Notes: generated by a model from the letters alone, not told the origin. DNA of 64,000 bases from Pseudomonas frederiksbergensis (GCF_003732705.1 NZ_MOBR01000015.1:248001-312000); one strand, 5' to 3'. Counted from the stretch's first letter, positions 1 to 8,810 are shown. Numbers and translations: made by a program.

Positions 1-75
1 GAACACCGGGACCGGCGAGGCCAACAAACCAAAGGTGGCCAGGGTAGCGGCCAGCAACTGTCGAAGTCCTTTCAT
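1..75 (-). CDS. 5' end of an exported protein (partial)
   Basis: Only the first 25 codons lie in the window; the gene runs off the left edge. The visible N-terminus begins MKGLRQLLAATLATFGLLAS: a short positive n-region, a hydrophobic core and a small-residue stretch, which is a Sec signal peptide pattern. The mature part is not visible, so no function can be given. The 129-bp gap before the next gene should hold its promoter. Confidence 0.6.
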   Translation of the reverse strand, partial: MKGLRQLLAATLATFGLLASPVPVF

Positions 76-204
76 GCTTTTGCACCTCGTGCTGTTCACA
101 GCAATAGCAGGATGGCCTGACAGACAAGACCGCAAGCCTCTGAATACTCAGTCCATTGACTGTAGTAGAGGTTCCCGCTTTTTAGGGATCACGAGGTGCG
201 AGGA

Positions 205-408
205 TTACTTTTCAGAAGGTTGCTGCAACCGGGCCAATTCCCTTCGCACCATGCTGGCGTACTCCGCCGGACGCAAGGTGTAGATCTGTGACGCCACCCA
301 AGTCAGCCAACCGCTTTGCAGAACGGCCTTCTGGTCGAACAGGCGCTGGGCCTCGACCTGTGCGCTGGCAAGGTTCTGCACGTGAAAATCGGCGCGGGTC
401 AGGGGCAT
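205..408 (-). CDS. small hypothetical protein, coupled to the upstream gene
   Basis: A 67-residue protein rich in Ala, Arg, Gln and Leu, with no signal peptide or membrane segment. Its ATG shares one base with the stop of the preceding gene (TAATG at 406-410), so the two are probably translationally coupled and work together. The C-terminal half reads as an amphipathic helix (LRPAEYASMVRRELARLQQ). I do not recognise the family. The codon use fits the surrounding DNA, and the tight overlap is the main reason to accept it as real. Confidence 0.55.
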   Translation of the reverse strand: MPLTRADFHVQNLASAQVEAQRLFDQKAVLQSGWLTWVASQIYTLRPAEYASMVRRELARLQQPSEK

Positions 409-878
409 TACTCGCTGGCCTTGAAGGTCACCAGTTCACCCTTGCGCCACTTGGCGGCCTTGGCCGTCACGGCTTTCAGGGTTTTGGTCAGGCCTTCCTG
501 CAACTGTTGGTGAGCGGCGAACACCATCACCACGCTATGACCTTCCTTGAACACAATGCCGTGACCGTCGGCGGTGGTGACAAACGCGTAATCGCCCAGG
601 CCGTAGACCGTCAGTTTGATTTCACGGAACTTGATGTCCAGTTTGCCGCCTTCGCGACTGGGCAATACCGAGGCGCTGAAATGATCGCCGACCTTGAGTT
701 TGAGGCCGGGCTTGTCGTCCACCACCAGTGCTGCTTCGGTATCGATTTCGGCAATGTAGATGCCTTCAGCGTTCTGTTCGGTGACATAGACAAAACGGGA
801 CTGAAACTGTTTAACCAACTTCGCACGCAAATCACCCAGGACGAACAACGCGTGCATATCAAGATTACTTACTGCCAA
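408..878 (-). CDS. conserved hypothetical protein (about 156 aa)
   Basis: The open frame extends to 1001, but its first 40 residues look non-native. I prefer the TTG at 876-878, which has GGGGA seven bases upstream and gives MAVSNLDMHALFVLGDLRAK; the ATG at 855-857 is the alternative. The protein alternates predicted beta strands (FVYVTEQNAEGIYIAEID, ALVVDDKPGLKLKVGDHFS) and ends in a Lys/Ala-rich helix. There is no catalytic motif I recognise. It overlaps the 67-aa gene downstream by one base, forming a two-gene unit. The function is unknown. Confidence 0.5.
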   Translation of the reverse strand: MAVSNLDMHALFVLGDLRAKLVKQFQSRFVYVTEQNAEGIYIAEIDTEAALVVDDKPGLKLKVGDHFSASVLPSREGGKLDIKFREIKLTVYGLGDYAFVTTADGHGIVFKEGHSVVMVFAAHQQLQEGLTKTLKAVTAKAAKWRKGELVTFKASE

Positions 879-1285
879 GGAAACATCCCCACATCTGAAA
901 ATGATGCCGCACGCAGGAAAAACGCACAGCAGAAAAAGCGGCCATGGCGAATGTGTGCCGAATGAGCCGGGTCGAAATCCTGAACTGAGCAGAGCGCTCA
1001 TCTATCGCGAGGTAAGAGAGATTACTGGATTGTCACTCGCGCCGTCCTCCCTGACGTTCGCCAAACCTTGAAGGAAAACACCCTTCTTGCCGCCGGAAAA
1101 AGCGGACTACTGACTTTAGGGAAAAATCCCTTCAATAAAAGCACTTTTCCGACATATCGCCCGTAAAAAATTGCTTTAGATGGATGCCAATCGCCAACAG
1201 TGATGGCGATTCTAGAGCAGCGACGCTCGTCGAGACTACTCAAAACGACGAACACACGTCGGTTAACACACGAAAAGGACTTCTT
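879..1285. other. non-coding stretch with an inverted repeat
   Basis: No convincing gene is seen here; open frames on both strands have no ribosome site. The plus strand contains AATCGCCA-N7-TGGCGATT at 1189-1211, an 8-bp perfect inverted repeat 75 bases before the next ATG. This could be an operator or a weak hairpin. A smaller GGGA/TCCC hairpin lies near 1120-1133. The stretch presumably holds the promoter of the gene starting at 1286. Confidence 0.4.
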
Positions 1286-1534
1286 ATGTGCACCATGACT
1301 CACTTTGCGAATCACTCGACAATCCACACCAACCACCCGGCGCCCCTGCATCCCGTGGTATTCCAGGCGTATGTCCTGCCCTTTGCAACGCTGGTCATGC
1401 CGCGCTTCCAGGTGATACCGGCCGGCAAGGCGTTCTTCCACATCAAGGAAACGGCCACCGGTCGTGTAAGAGGTTTCCGCACCCACCATAACGAAGCCTG
1501 TGCCCTCGCCCGTTCACTGGCCACACGCACCTGA
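1286..1534 (+). CDS. small hypothetical protein (82 aa)
   Basis: The frame is open from 1184, but the ATG at 1286 is the likely start because AAAGGA lies nine bases upstream. The product begins MCTMTHFANHS and carries a compact central stretch (VFQAYVLPFATLVMPRFQVI) followed by a charged C-terminus with His and Arg residues (GFRTHHNEACALARSLA). No family is recognised. It may be a genus-restricted small protein. Two longer antisense frames cover the same DNA but lack ribosome sites. Function unknown. Confidence 0.5.
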   Translation: MCTMTHFANHSTIHTNHPAPLHPVVFQAYVLPFATLVMPRFQVIPAGKAFFHIKETATGRVRGFRTHHNEACALARSLATRT

Positions 1535-1694
1535 CGCCCACCATTGCCTTTTATCCCGAATGACGTTTCGTCACGCCGACGACTTAACTCAGCCGTCGGC
1601 CGGCAACTACTGCCATACTGCGCACCCCATGAATTCCGGCCCCTCGGCGGACGGCTTTCAATACAACATAATATTTCCAAGGGAAGGCTGCTAC

Positions 1695-1925
1695 GTGACG
1701 GAATTTGATATCGGTGAATTTTTTATCCGGGGCGAAGCCAGAGAAGTTGAAGGCGAATTCCAGGCTGTCATTGTGATGCGTGCCAAACCACCCTTGACCA
1801 CCGTGACCTATCACCAAGTCGAGAAGGATCGCTGGTTCAAAACCTCGGACGTCGCGTTCATTGCCGCCCAGGAAGCCGCCAAGGCCCTGAAGCTGGCGGT
1901 TGATGGCGGCGCATTGAAAGACTGA
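1695..1925 (+). CDS. small hypothetical protein (76 aa), GTG start
   Basis: The frame is open from 1500, but a strong ribosome site (AAGGGAAGG) sits seven bases before the GTG at 1695, giving MTEFDIGEFFIRGEAREVEG. The 76-residue protein is soluble and mixed alpha/beta: a strand-rich N-terminal half (FQAVIVMRAKPPLTTVTYHQ) and an Ala-rich C-terminal helix (AFIAAQEAAKALKLAVDG). I do not recognise a family. It stands alone, 160 bp from the previous gene and 130 bp from the next. Confidence 0.6.
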   Translation: MTEFDIGEFFIRGEAREVEGEFQAVIVMRAKPPLTTVTYHQVEKDRWFKTSDVAFIAAQEAAKALKLAVDGGALKD

Positions 1926-2055
1926 TCCCGCTTTGCCGTCTATGCTCTCCCCTGCTTTCGACCATCGCAATCGAACTCCTGAAGCGCGGCTCCCTCAGAT
2001 GCAGTGAAGCCGCCCCTCAGATCTCGCACTCGACGCGACCCGCAAGGAGATGAAC

Positions 2056-2295
2056 ATGGATTCACCTACACACGACTTGAAAGGTTTGTTCGACCAACTC
2101 GGCCTGGACTCCAGCGAGAAGGCCATCGACGATTTCATCGCCAGCCACTCCCCCCTCGCCGACGACAAGAAACTGATCGACGCCGAGTTCTGGACCCCGC
2201 AACAAGCCGGTTTCCTAAAAGAACAACTGCGTGAAGACGCGGACTGGGCGCGGGTGGTGGACGATTTGAACCTGCGGATGCATCAGGTTCACTAG
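2056..2295 (+). CDS. DUF2789 family protein
   Basis: This 79-aa protein matches the DUF2789 pattern common in Pseudomonas and relatives: THDLKGLFDQLGL at the N-terminus, a middle block FIASHSPLADDKKLIDA, then FWTPQQAGFLKEQL and an acidic region before a C-terminal helix. The function is unknown. I chose the ATG at 2056 because AAGGAG lies six bases upstream; the ATG at 2050 abuts that ribosome site and is too close. It is a lone gene, and a REP-type inverted repeat follows at 2352. Confidence 0.82.
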   Translation: MDSPTHDLKGLFDQLGLDSSEKAIDDFIASHSPLADDKKLIDAEFWTPQQAGFLKEQLREDADWARVVDDLNLRMHQVH

Positions 2296-2351
2296 GCCGC
2301 ACACCTGAAAAATCTTGAGCAAAAAAGAGCCCCCTGAAGTGTGCACTTGCC

Positions 2352-2479
2352 TGTGGCGAGGGGGCTTGCCCCCGTTGGGCCGCGAAGCGGCCCCCTCAGG
2401 CTTACCGAGTTGCCTGGATTGGCGACTGCTTCGCAGCCGAACGGGGTGATGCGGCATTCCGACAAGCCCCCTCGCCACA
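2352..2479. repeat. REPIN-like inverted repeat (gtggcgaggggg type)
   Basis: The outer arms read tgtggcgagggggcttg and, about 110 bp further on, caagccccctcgccaca. Internal hairpins lie between them (ccgcgaagcgg; gcttcgcagccgaacggg). This layout, two REP hairpins in opposite orientation between convergent genes, is typical of non-autonomous REPIN elements in fluorescens-group Pseudomonas. Confidence 0.75.
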
Positions 2480-2511
2480 AAAAGCCCGTCAAGTCATCAA
2501 TAAGCCTCGCA

Positions 2512-4125
2512 CTAGCGCGGTTTCTCGGGCTTGTAGCCCAGCCGCAATCCACCCCAATGCCGCCCCTTGAGCATGATCGGCACAGACAAATCGTGCATCA
2601 ACTCACCGGTATCGCGGGTGTAGGTCTGCAACAACACCGGTTGCTGATGGCTGCCACAGCGGATCCCGGTGCGGTCGGCGAACTTGCGTTTGGTGCGGTT
2701 TTGCAGGGTGTCGACTTGCGGATCGCCGGTCAGCGGCTGGCTGAACACCGTGTTATGGGTCGGCACATAGCCCTGCTGCGTACAGGCGATGGCAAAGACC
2801 AAACCTTCATGGCGCGGTAGCAACGGTTCCTGGATCGCCGGCAGCACCTGATCGGTGTAGCGGTCGAAACGCGTCTGGAACTTGGCCGGGCTGGTGTTGG
2901 GAATCGCCTGGTAATTGCGATCGAACAGATCATCGAGACTGACCCGGCCCTGATCGATATCCGCCTCAAAACGCGCAGCAATCTGACTCGCGCCTTCGCG
3001 GGCCAGGTCATAAATCCGTTGGTGATAATCGTCCAGGCCAACCTCGGCCAGGCGCTCGCTGATGGTTTCGGCCTGCCCTTCCATCTGCACCGCCGCCTTG
3101 GCCAGATGTTGGGTCTGTTGATCGCTGATCGCCAAATCGCTGCGCATCTGCTCGATGGCATGAAACAGGCCGTCCAGTTGCTCGCGGTTGGTGTCAGCGC
3201 CCCGGGCGATTTCCCCGACCTGCTGTTCCACGCCGGCGGCCAGGCGCGCGATGTTTTCCAGATGCTGGCCGGTGTGCTCCACCTGTTTGACGCCGACGTC
3301 CAGATCGCTGGAGAGCTGGCGAATCTGTTCCACCACTTGCGCGGTGCGTTGCTGGATGTCGGCGACCATTTCCCCGACTTCGCCGGTGGCCGTCGCGGTG
3401 CGGGCGGCCAGACCGCGAACTTCATCCGCCACCACCGCAAAACCGCGACCGTGTTCCCCGGCCCGTGCCGCTTCGATAGCGGCGTTCAGTGCCAGCAAGT
3501 TGGTCTGGCTGGCGATGGACTGGATCACCAGGGTGACCCGCTGAATGTCGTCGCTGCGCAGGCTCAGGGCTTCAATCAGTTCTCGACTGGCACTGGCGCG
3601 CTGGCTGAGCTGATGCATGCGGGAAATCGATTCGATCAACTCCGTACGCCCGGCGGCACTGCTCTGATGGGCCTCACTGGCCGCACTCAAGGCTTCGCGA
3701 CTGAGCGTCGAGGTGGCTTGTTCGGTGGAAATCATCACTTCGGCGTTGCTGACGATGCGCTTGGCGGCATCGAGTTGCGATTGCACCTTCTCGGCCAGTT
3801 GCTTGACCGAAAACGCCACGCCAGCAGCGGACAGCGCGTTGTGACTGGTGGTGTAGGAAAGGTCGCGGGTCAACTCGGCAATGGCGCTTGAGCTGTCGGC
3901 AGGGATTGAATCGGGGATTGCGCGTGTGCGCAGGCGCGGCAGCCAGATGATCAGCACGGCCACGGGCAGGCCGATGTAGAGCGACGCGCCGCCCAAGGCC
4001 ATGCCACAGAGCAACAGCACCAGGGCGATGCTTTGCACCGTCGGCGTCAGCCAAAGGTTCTTTGGCGCAAGTACTGGTGCAGGCACATGCCCAACCAGAG
4101 ATCCGTCTCTCGTCATCTTCATCAC
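2512..4125 (-). CDS. methyl-accepting chemotaxis protein with a C-terminal sensor-like region
   Basis: A 537-aa chemoreceptor. Two adjacent hydrophobic helices (about residues 29-65) form a membrane hairpin with almost no periplasmic loop. No HAMP domain is evident. A long coiled coil follows, with the invariant signalling tip near 198-248 (IASQTNLLALNAAIEAARAG, FAVVADEVRGLA), which binds CheA and CheW. About 150 residues then continue past the coiled coil (from 385), with a Cache/PAS-like strand pattern (GYVPTHN, QPVLLQTYTRDTGELMHDLS, HWGGLRLGY). The ligand domain therefore seems to be cytoplasmic and C-terminal, unlike classical receptors. Ligand unknown. Single gene, flanked by REP elements. 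Confidence 0.88.
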   Translation of the reverse strand: MMKMTRDGSLVGHVPAPVLAPKNLWLTPTVQSIALVLLLCGMALGGASLYIGLPVAVLIIWLPRLRTRAIPDSIPADSSSAIAELTRDLSYTTSHNALSAAGVAFSVKQLAEKVQSQLDAAKRIVSNAEVMISTEQATSTLSREALSAASEAHQSSAAGRTELIESISRMHQLSQRASASRELIEALSLRSDDIQRVTLVIQSIASQTNLLALNAAIEAARAGEHGRGFAVVADEVRGLAARTATATGEVGEMVADIQQRTAQVVEQIRQLSSDLDVGVKQVEHTGQHLENIARLAAGVEQQVGEIARGADTNREQLDGLFHAIEQMRSDLAISDQQTQHLAKAAVQMEGQAETISERLAEVGLDDYHQRIYDLAREGASQIAARFEADIDQGRVSLDDLFDRNYQAIPNTSPAKFQTRFDRYTDQVLPAIQEPLLPRHEGLVFAIACTQQGYVPTHNTVFSQPLTGDPQVDTLQNRTKRKFADRTGIRCGSHQQPVLLQTYTRDTGELMHDLSVPIMLKGRHWGGLRLGYKPEKPR

Positions 4126-4250
4126 CCCATGCGTCTTCTATTTGTTGTGACTGCATTAAACGCCACTAGTGGGCCATTATCTATGGTCCATTAGTCGTGG
4201 ATATTGCAGCAGGTCAATAGAAGTGTTGGGGTTTCGCGGACGGCAAAAAG

Positions 4251-4309
4251 CTTCGCGGGCAAGCCTCGCGCCTACAGGATGTGTGTAGGTGCGAGGCTTG
4301 CCCGCGAAG
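4251..4309. repeat. REP doublet (cgcgggcaagcctcgc type)
   Basis: Near-perfect inverted arms cttcgcgggcaagcctcgc and gcgaggcttgcccgcgaag enclose 21 bases that contain the ctaca/tgtag boundary. It sits just after the 3' end of the dksA-like gene and upstream of the chemoreceptor gene; the hairpin could also act as a transcription stop. Confidence 0.75.
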
Positions 4310-4323
4310 GGGGCGCTACGGAA

Positions 4324-4728
4324 TCAGGCCTGACGCTGGTGCTTGTCGATCTGTTCGTGACGCTCTTGAGCTTCGATGCAGTACTTGGTGGTCGGGCTGA
4401 TCAGCAGGCGTTTCAGGCCAATGGCCTCGCCACTGTCGTCGCACCAGCCGAAGCTGTCTTCTTTGATGCGTTCCAGAGCCTGTTCCAACTGAGGCAGCAT
4501 GCGCTGGTCGCGATCGATCGCGTTGACCAGCCAGGTGCGCTCTTCTTCAACGGAAGCCGCGTCGGCCGGGTCAGCCGGGGTGTCCAGGCTTTCGATGGCG
4601 ATGCGGTTCTGTTCGATGCGCTCGTGGGTTTCGACTTTCATGTTCTGCAACAGCTCGTAGAAAAAAGCATGTTGCTCGGCATTCATGTAGTCATCCGCCG
4701 GCATGGCCAGCAACTTGTCCTTTGTCAT
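4324..4728 (-). CDS. dksA2: DksA2-like RNA polymerase-binding factor lacking a full zinc site
   Basis: A 134-aa TraR/DksA-family protein. DksA binds in the RNA polymerase secondary channel and, with ppGpp, retunes promoters. The N-terminal helical region carries the coiled-coil tip motif DXXDXA (DPADAA). The C-terminal finger reads C-x2-S-x17-C-x2-A instead of four cysteines. This closely resembles P. aeruginosa DksA2 (C-x2-T-x17-C-x2-A), which replaces DksA under zinc limitation. Start: ATG at 4728 (MTKDKLLAMPADDY); the upstream in-frame extension looks non-native. I saw no clear Zur-type palindrome upstream, so zinc control is not shown here. The symbol is by similarity. Confidence 0.75.
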   Translation of the reverse strand: MTKDKLLAMPADDYMNAEQHAFFYELLQNMKVETHERIEQNRIAIESLDTPADPADAASVEEERTWLVNAIDRDQRMLPQLEQALERIKEDSFGWCDDSGEAIGLKRLLISPTTKYCIEAQERHEQIDKHQRQA

Positions 4729-5008
4729 TGATATCTCTATAAAAAAACGTGCATTAAGGCGAATTAGGGAGCGTTCCGTCGGACCTCGTCGGCCGTCGGA
4801 AAGGCGCCATGTATTCCAAGCGCCACCCGGCACTCAATTTACGAGGGGCGGCAGTCTAAGGCCGACTTGAGGCCTCAGCAACTGAAAAGACAGCGAATTT
4901 GTCCGACAACACCCGGAAAGTGCGCTTTGGCAGCCGTTGTGGTGGTTATCGGAGTGCGTTTATAGCAAGAAATTCAGTCCAGCGGCTTTATATAGAAGAC
5001 AAACGGCT

Positions 5009-5040
5009 GCGCCACGCGGGTCAGGCGTGGCGCATTTTTG
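5009..5040. terminator. probable terminator after the inositol importer operon
   Basis: A 9-bp perfect stem gcgccacgc/gcgtggcgc with a 7-base loop lies 16 bp beyond the iatP stop codon. On the plus strand it is followed by attttt. On the minus strand, the direction of iatP, the following bases are only moderately T-rich. It may work in both directions. The rest of the 4729-5055 gap shows no gene. Confidence 0.6.
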
Positions 5041-5055
5041 CTGTTTATTGCGGTT

Positions 5056-6078
5056 TCAGCGTTTGAGTTTGCGCTTGTTGCGGTACTGGTCGATGACCAC
5101 CGCCACCACAATGATCAACCCCTTGATGATGTCCTGGATATATGCATCGACCCCGACAAAGGTAAAGCCGCTGGCCATCACCCCGAGAATCAGCGCGCCA
5201 ATCACGGTACCGGTGATGCGCCCTACGCCACCCGCCAGGCTGGTGCCACCGATCACGGCCGCGGCAATCGCATCCAGCTCATAGGACATGCCCATCCCGG
5301 CCTGCCCGGTCGCGGCACGGGCCGAGGCCACCACGCCAGCCAGGCCTGCGAGCAACCCGGCGATGCTGTAGACGATCACCAGATGCCGCTTGACGTTGAT
5401 CCCGGAAGTCCGCGCCGCCTGCATGTTGCCGCCGATGGCGTAGGTGTATTTGCCGTACTTGGTGTAACGCAGGGCGATGTGGAAGATCACCGCCACCACC
5501 AGGAAAATGATCACCGGCATGGCGCCGTGGCCGATGGCGGTGTAGGAATCGGACAGCATGCTCACCGGTTGGCCTTCGGTGTAATACCGCGCCAGGCCCC
5601 GGGCCGAGACCATCATGCCGAGGGTGGCAATGAACGGCGGGATCCCGGTGACGGCGATGATGCTGCCGTTGATCGCCCCCGCCAGCAGTCCGACCCCGAG
5701 CCCGGCAATCACCGGGATCCACACCGGCAAGTCGGTCAGCGACGGAAACACCGCCCTGGCGAAGTCCGAGGTCTGGGCCAGGCTGGCGGCAATCATCGCC
5801 GACAGCGCCAGCACCGAACCCGAGGACAAGTCGATACCGGTGGTGATGATCACCTGGGTCACGCCGATGGCCAGCAGGCCGATGATCGAGACTTGCAGGA
5901 TCATCAGCACCAGACGCTGGGAGTTCATCAGGAAGCTCTGGTCGCGCACGATCCAGCCAAACACCTCAAACACCAGGCCGATGCCGATCAGCACCAGGAA
6001 GATGCTCAACTCCGTCGGAAAGCGCCGACGACTCTTGGTCGGTGCCGTTGCTGGCTTGTTTTCCAGTATCGCGTTCAT
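5056..6078 (-). CDS. iatP: inositol ABC transporter, permease
   Basis: A 340-aa RbsC-type permease with about ten hydrophobic segments. It contains the family block VIITTGIDLSSGSVLALSAM and the C-terminal signature AAAVIGGTSLAGGVGRITGT. It forms the membrane channel for the importer together with IatA and the periplasmic binding protein. It is last in the minus-strand unit ibpA-iatA-iatP, 57 bp after iatA. Inositol specificity is inferred from position at the end of a complete iol cluster; by sequence alone it is a ribose/inositol-family permease. Start: ATG 6078, with AAGGG nine bases upstream, preferred over the in-frame GTG at 6084. Confidence 0.88.
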   Translation of the reverse strand: MNAILENKPATAPTKSRRRFPTELSIFLVLIGIGLVFEVFGWIVRDQSFLMNSQRLVLMILQVSIIGLLAIGVTQVIITTGIDLSSGSVLALSAMIAASLAQTSDFARAVFPSLTDLPVWIPVIAGLGVGLLAGAINGSIIAVTGIPPFIATLGMMVSARGLARYYTEGQPVSMLSDSYTAIGHGAMPVIIFLVVAVIFHIALRYTKYGKYTYAIGGNMQAARTSGINVKRHLVIVYSIAGLLAGLAGVVASARAATGQAGMGMSYELDAIAAAVIGGTSLAGGVGRITGTVIGALILGVMASGFTFVGVDAYIQDIIKGLIIVVAVVIDQYRNKRKLKR

Positions 6079-6135
6079 AACCACTCACCCTTCTATCGCG
6101 TCGCCCGTGCTGGCCGCAGCCAGCGCCGGCATCAA

Positions 6136-7701
6136 TTAGTGAACCGCGGACATGCCCGAGGCCAATTGCATCACCCGTTCCTGGGTCGCTTCGCTGCGGT
6201 CGAGGGTGCCCATCAGGTCGCCCTCGTGCATGACCATCACCCGGTCGCTCATGCCGAGCACTTCCGGCAGTTCCGAGGAAATCATGATCACCGCCATGCC
6301 TTCGCTGGCGAGGTAGGAGATCAGCCGGTAGATCTCGGCCTTGGCGCCGACATCGATGCCGCGGGTTGGCTCGTCGAGAATCAGAATCCGTGGATTGGTC
6401 ATCAGCCAACGCGCCAACAAGGCTTTCTGCTGATTGCCGCCGGACAAGGTGTCGATGCACTGCTCCAGCGACGGGGTCTTGACCCGCAGCTTTTTGCACA
6501 TGTCTTCGCACAACACCCGCAGGGCTTTCTGCTGGATAAAACCGTGACCGGCGTAATGCGGCAGCACGGCCATTTCCATGTTTTCCAGCACCGACAGGCA
6601 GGGGAACAGGCCACTGAGCTTGCGATCCTCGGTCAACAGCGCGAAGCCCTTCTCGATCGCCATGTGCGGGTCGCTGATGCGCACCACCTGGCCGTCGAGG
6701 CGAATCTCGCCGCCGTCGCTGGGGGTGATACCGAAAATCGCTTCGGCCACGTTGGTCCGCCCGGAGCCCATCAACCCGGCGATACCAAGAATCTCCCCGG
6801 CATGCAGGTCAAACGACACCCCTTTGAAAATGCCGTCGAGCTTGAGGTCGCGCACCGACAACAGCAGATCCCCAATCGGCTTCTCGCGCACCGGGAACAA
6901 CTGGCTCAACTCGCGACCGACCATCATCGAAATCAGGCTGTCACCGTCCATGCTGTCGGCCCGTTGCAGGCCGATGTAGGCGCCGTCGCGGAACACCGCC
7001 ACTTCATCGGCGATGGCGAACACTTCGTTCATTTTATGGGTGATGTAGATGATGCCTTTGCCCTGGCTCTTGAGGTCGGCAATGATCGAGAACAGGTGGG
7101 CCACTTCCTTATCGGTGATGGCCGAGGTCGGTTCGTCCATGATCAGGACGTCGGAGTCATAAGAGACGGCTTTGGCGATTTCAACCATCTGCCGCTCGGC
7201 GATGCTCAGGTTGCCGACCTGTTCTTCTGGATCAAGGTTGATGCGCAAGCGTTCCAGCAGTGCGGCGGTGCAGCGGTGCATTTCGCGGTGATCGATCATG
7301 TGAAAGCCGTTGAGCTGCTCACGACCGATCCAGATGTTTTCGGCGATGCTCATGTGCGGCATCAGGTTGAGTTCCTGGTGGATCATCGCGATCCCGGACT
7401 GCAGCGCTGCCAGCGGTGTTTCGAAGACCACCGGTTTGCCCCGCAGGCGAATTTCACCGGCGTCCGGCTGGTAGATGCCGGCGATGATTTTCATCAGGGT
7501 CGATTTGCCCGCGCCGTTCTCGCCCATCAGGGCCAGCACGGAGCCGGGACGCACTCGCAGTTGCACATCGGACAAGGCAATCACACCTGGAAAACCCTTG
7601 CTGACGTTGATGATCTCCAGCAAGTACGGCTCATCGACAGGTGTTGCGGTTGGCTGGCTACCCACCAACGGGGTGCTCGAAGCAGTCGCTGAAGCGAACA
7701 T
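6136..7701 (-). CDS. iatA: inositol ABC transporter, ATP-binding protein
   Basis: A 521-aa protein with two fused nucleotide-binding domains, as in RbsA/MglA. The first has Walker A GENGAGKST and Walker B VLIMDEPTSA. The second has the usual degenerate Walker A GLMGSGRTN but an intact signature LSGGNQQK and Walker B ILILDEPTRG. It powers uptake through IatP. It lies 70 bp downstream of ibpA and 57 bp before iatP. Start: ATG 7701 with GGAG nine bases upstream; the in-frame ATGs further up (7716-7722) lack a ribosome site. Confidence 0.9.
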   Translation of the reverse strand: MFASATASSTPLVGSQPTATPVDEPYLLEIINVSKGFPGVIALSDVQLRVRPGSVLALMGENGAGKSTLMKIIAGIYQPDAGEIRLRGKPVVFETPLAALQSGIAMIHQELNLMPHMSIAENIWIGREQLNGFHMIDHREMHRCTAALLERLRINLDPEEQVGNLSIAERQMVEIAKAVSYDSDVLIMDEPTSAITDKEVAHLFSIIADLKSQGKGIIYITHKMNEVFAIADEVAVFRDGAYIGLQRADSMDGDSLISMMVGRELSQLFPVREKPIGDLLLSVRDLKLDGIFKGVSFDLHAGEILGIAGLMGSGRTNVAEAIFGITPSDGGEIRLDGQVVRISDPHMAIEKGFALLTEDRKLSGLFPCLSVLENMEMAVLPHYAGHGFIQQKALRVLCEDMCKKLRVKTPSLEQCIDTLSGGNQQKALLARWLMTNPRILILDEPTRGIDVGAKAEIYRLISYLASEGMAVIMISSELPEVLGMSDRVMVMHEGDLMGTLDRSEATQERVMQLASGMSAVH

Positions 7702-7771
7702 GATCAGGTACTCCATCAGCAAGGTCGCGGTGGCAACCTTGCGTGCTTATTGTTGTTATTGGACGGACAGG

Positions 7772-8698
7772 CTATTTGAACGTGTCGACGTTTTGCGGGG
7801 TGATCAAGCGGTAGGGAACCCAGACGTTCTGTTCAACCGGTTCGTTCTTGGCCATTTTCACCGCCGTGTCGATCGAACCGTCCGCCTGGCCTTTGGCATC
7901 CTGGAACACCGAGACCGTCATGTTGCCTTTCTTGATCGCGTTCAAGCCGTCCGGCGTACCGTCGACCCCGGCGATCAGCACCTCCCCTTTGGCCTTGCCG
8001 GCCTGGCTCAGGGCCATCGCCGCACCAATCGCCATTTCGTCGTTGTTGGCCACGACCGCGTCGAATTTGCGGCCCTGGGTCAGCCAGTCGTTGACCAGAG
8101 TCATGCCTTTATCCCGCAGCCAGGTGCCGGTCTGTTCTTGCTCGATCTTGATGTTCGGGTATTTGGCCAGCACCTCTTTGACGCCTTTGGTGCGGTTGGT
8201 GGTGGAGTTGTTCGCCAAGTCGCCCAACAGGATCACGATGTCGCCCTTGCCGCCCATTTTGTCGGCCAGGTATTGCATCTGCATTTCACCGGCCTCCAGG
8301 TCGTTGGAAGCGACGGTGACCACGCCTTTGGGCAGTTTCAGGTCATCCGGGCGGCGGTTGACGTAGACCAGCGGAATCCCGGCCTTGACCGCGGCTTCGG
8401 TTATTTTCCGGGTGGCGGCGGTATCCACCGGGTTGACCACGATGGCATCGACCTTCTGGCTGATGAAGTTTTCCACTTGGCTGAGCTGCTTGACCACGTC
8501 GCTGCGGGCGTCTTCGAATTGCAGCTGCACGCCGTCAGGGTAGGACTTGGCTTTTTTGTCCATGGATTCGCGCAGGTAGGTCAGCCAGGTGTCATCGAAC
8601 TGGGACATGCTCACGCCGATCTTCATATCGGCCAGTGCAGCGCCGCTGGCGAACATCAAAGAGAGAGCAAGGGCGGTGAAACGGATCTGGGTCTTCAT
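7772..8698 (-). CDS. ibpA: periplasmic inositol-binding protein
   Basis: A 308-aa sugar-binding protein of the ribose-binding (Peripla_BP_4) type. The signal peptide ends at about ALA-DMKIG (residue 23). The mature protein shows the two-lobe Rossmann pattern (KIGVSMSQFDDTWLTYLRE, VDAIVVNPVDTAATRKI, DAVVANNDEMAIGAA, GVDGTPDGLNAIKKG). It captures inositol in the periplasm for IatP/IatA. First gene of the importer unit, with GGAG upstream of the ATG. A GGAA-N6-TTCT box lies 113 bp upstream, so this unit may have its own IolR-controlled promoter. The ligand is inferred from context. Confidence 0.87.
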   Translation of the reverse strand: MKTQIRFTALALSLMFASGAALADMKIGVSMSQFDDTWLTYLRESMDKKAKSYPDGVQLQFEDARSDVVKQLSQVENFISQKVDAIVVNPVDTAATRKITEAAVKAGIPLVYVNRRPDDLKLPKGVVTVASNDLEAGEMQMQYLADKMGGKGDIVILLGDLANNSTTNRTKGVKEVLAKYPNIKIEQEQTGTWLRDKGMTLVNDWLTQGRKFDAVVANNDEMAIGAAMALSQAGKAKGEVLIAGVDGTPDGLNAIKKGNMTVSVFQDAKGQADGSIDTAVKMAKNEPVEQNVWVPYRLITPQNVDTFK

Positions 8699-8810
8699 GA
8701 AAAGTCTTTCTCCACATTCTTGTTGGTTTTATGGATATGGCGTGACGATTTCAGTAAGCGGCAACAGGGTGAAACGTGGCGCGAGGCAGGTCGCTGGAAA
8801 TGACTCTATT

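Noticed and set aside
5038..7692. 884-codon open frame on the plus strand
   Set aside because: It is antisense to iatP and iatA, which have full family motifs and ribosome sites. The product is a low-complexity His/Asp/Gln/Arg-rich shadow typical of antisense frames in high-GC genes.
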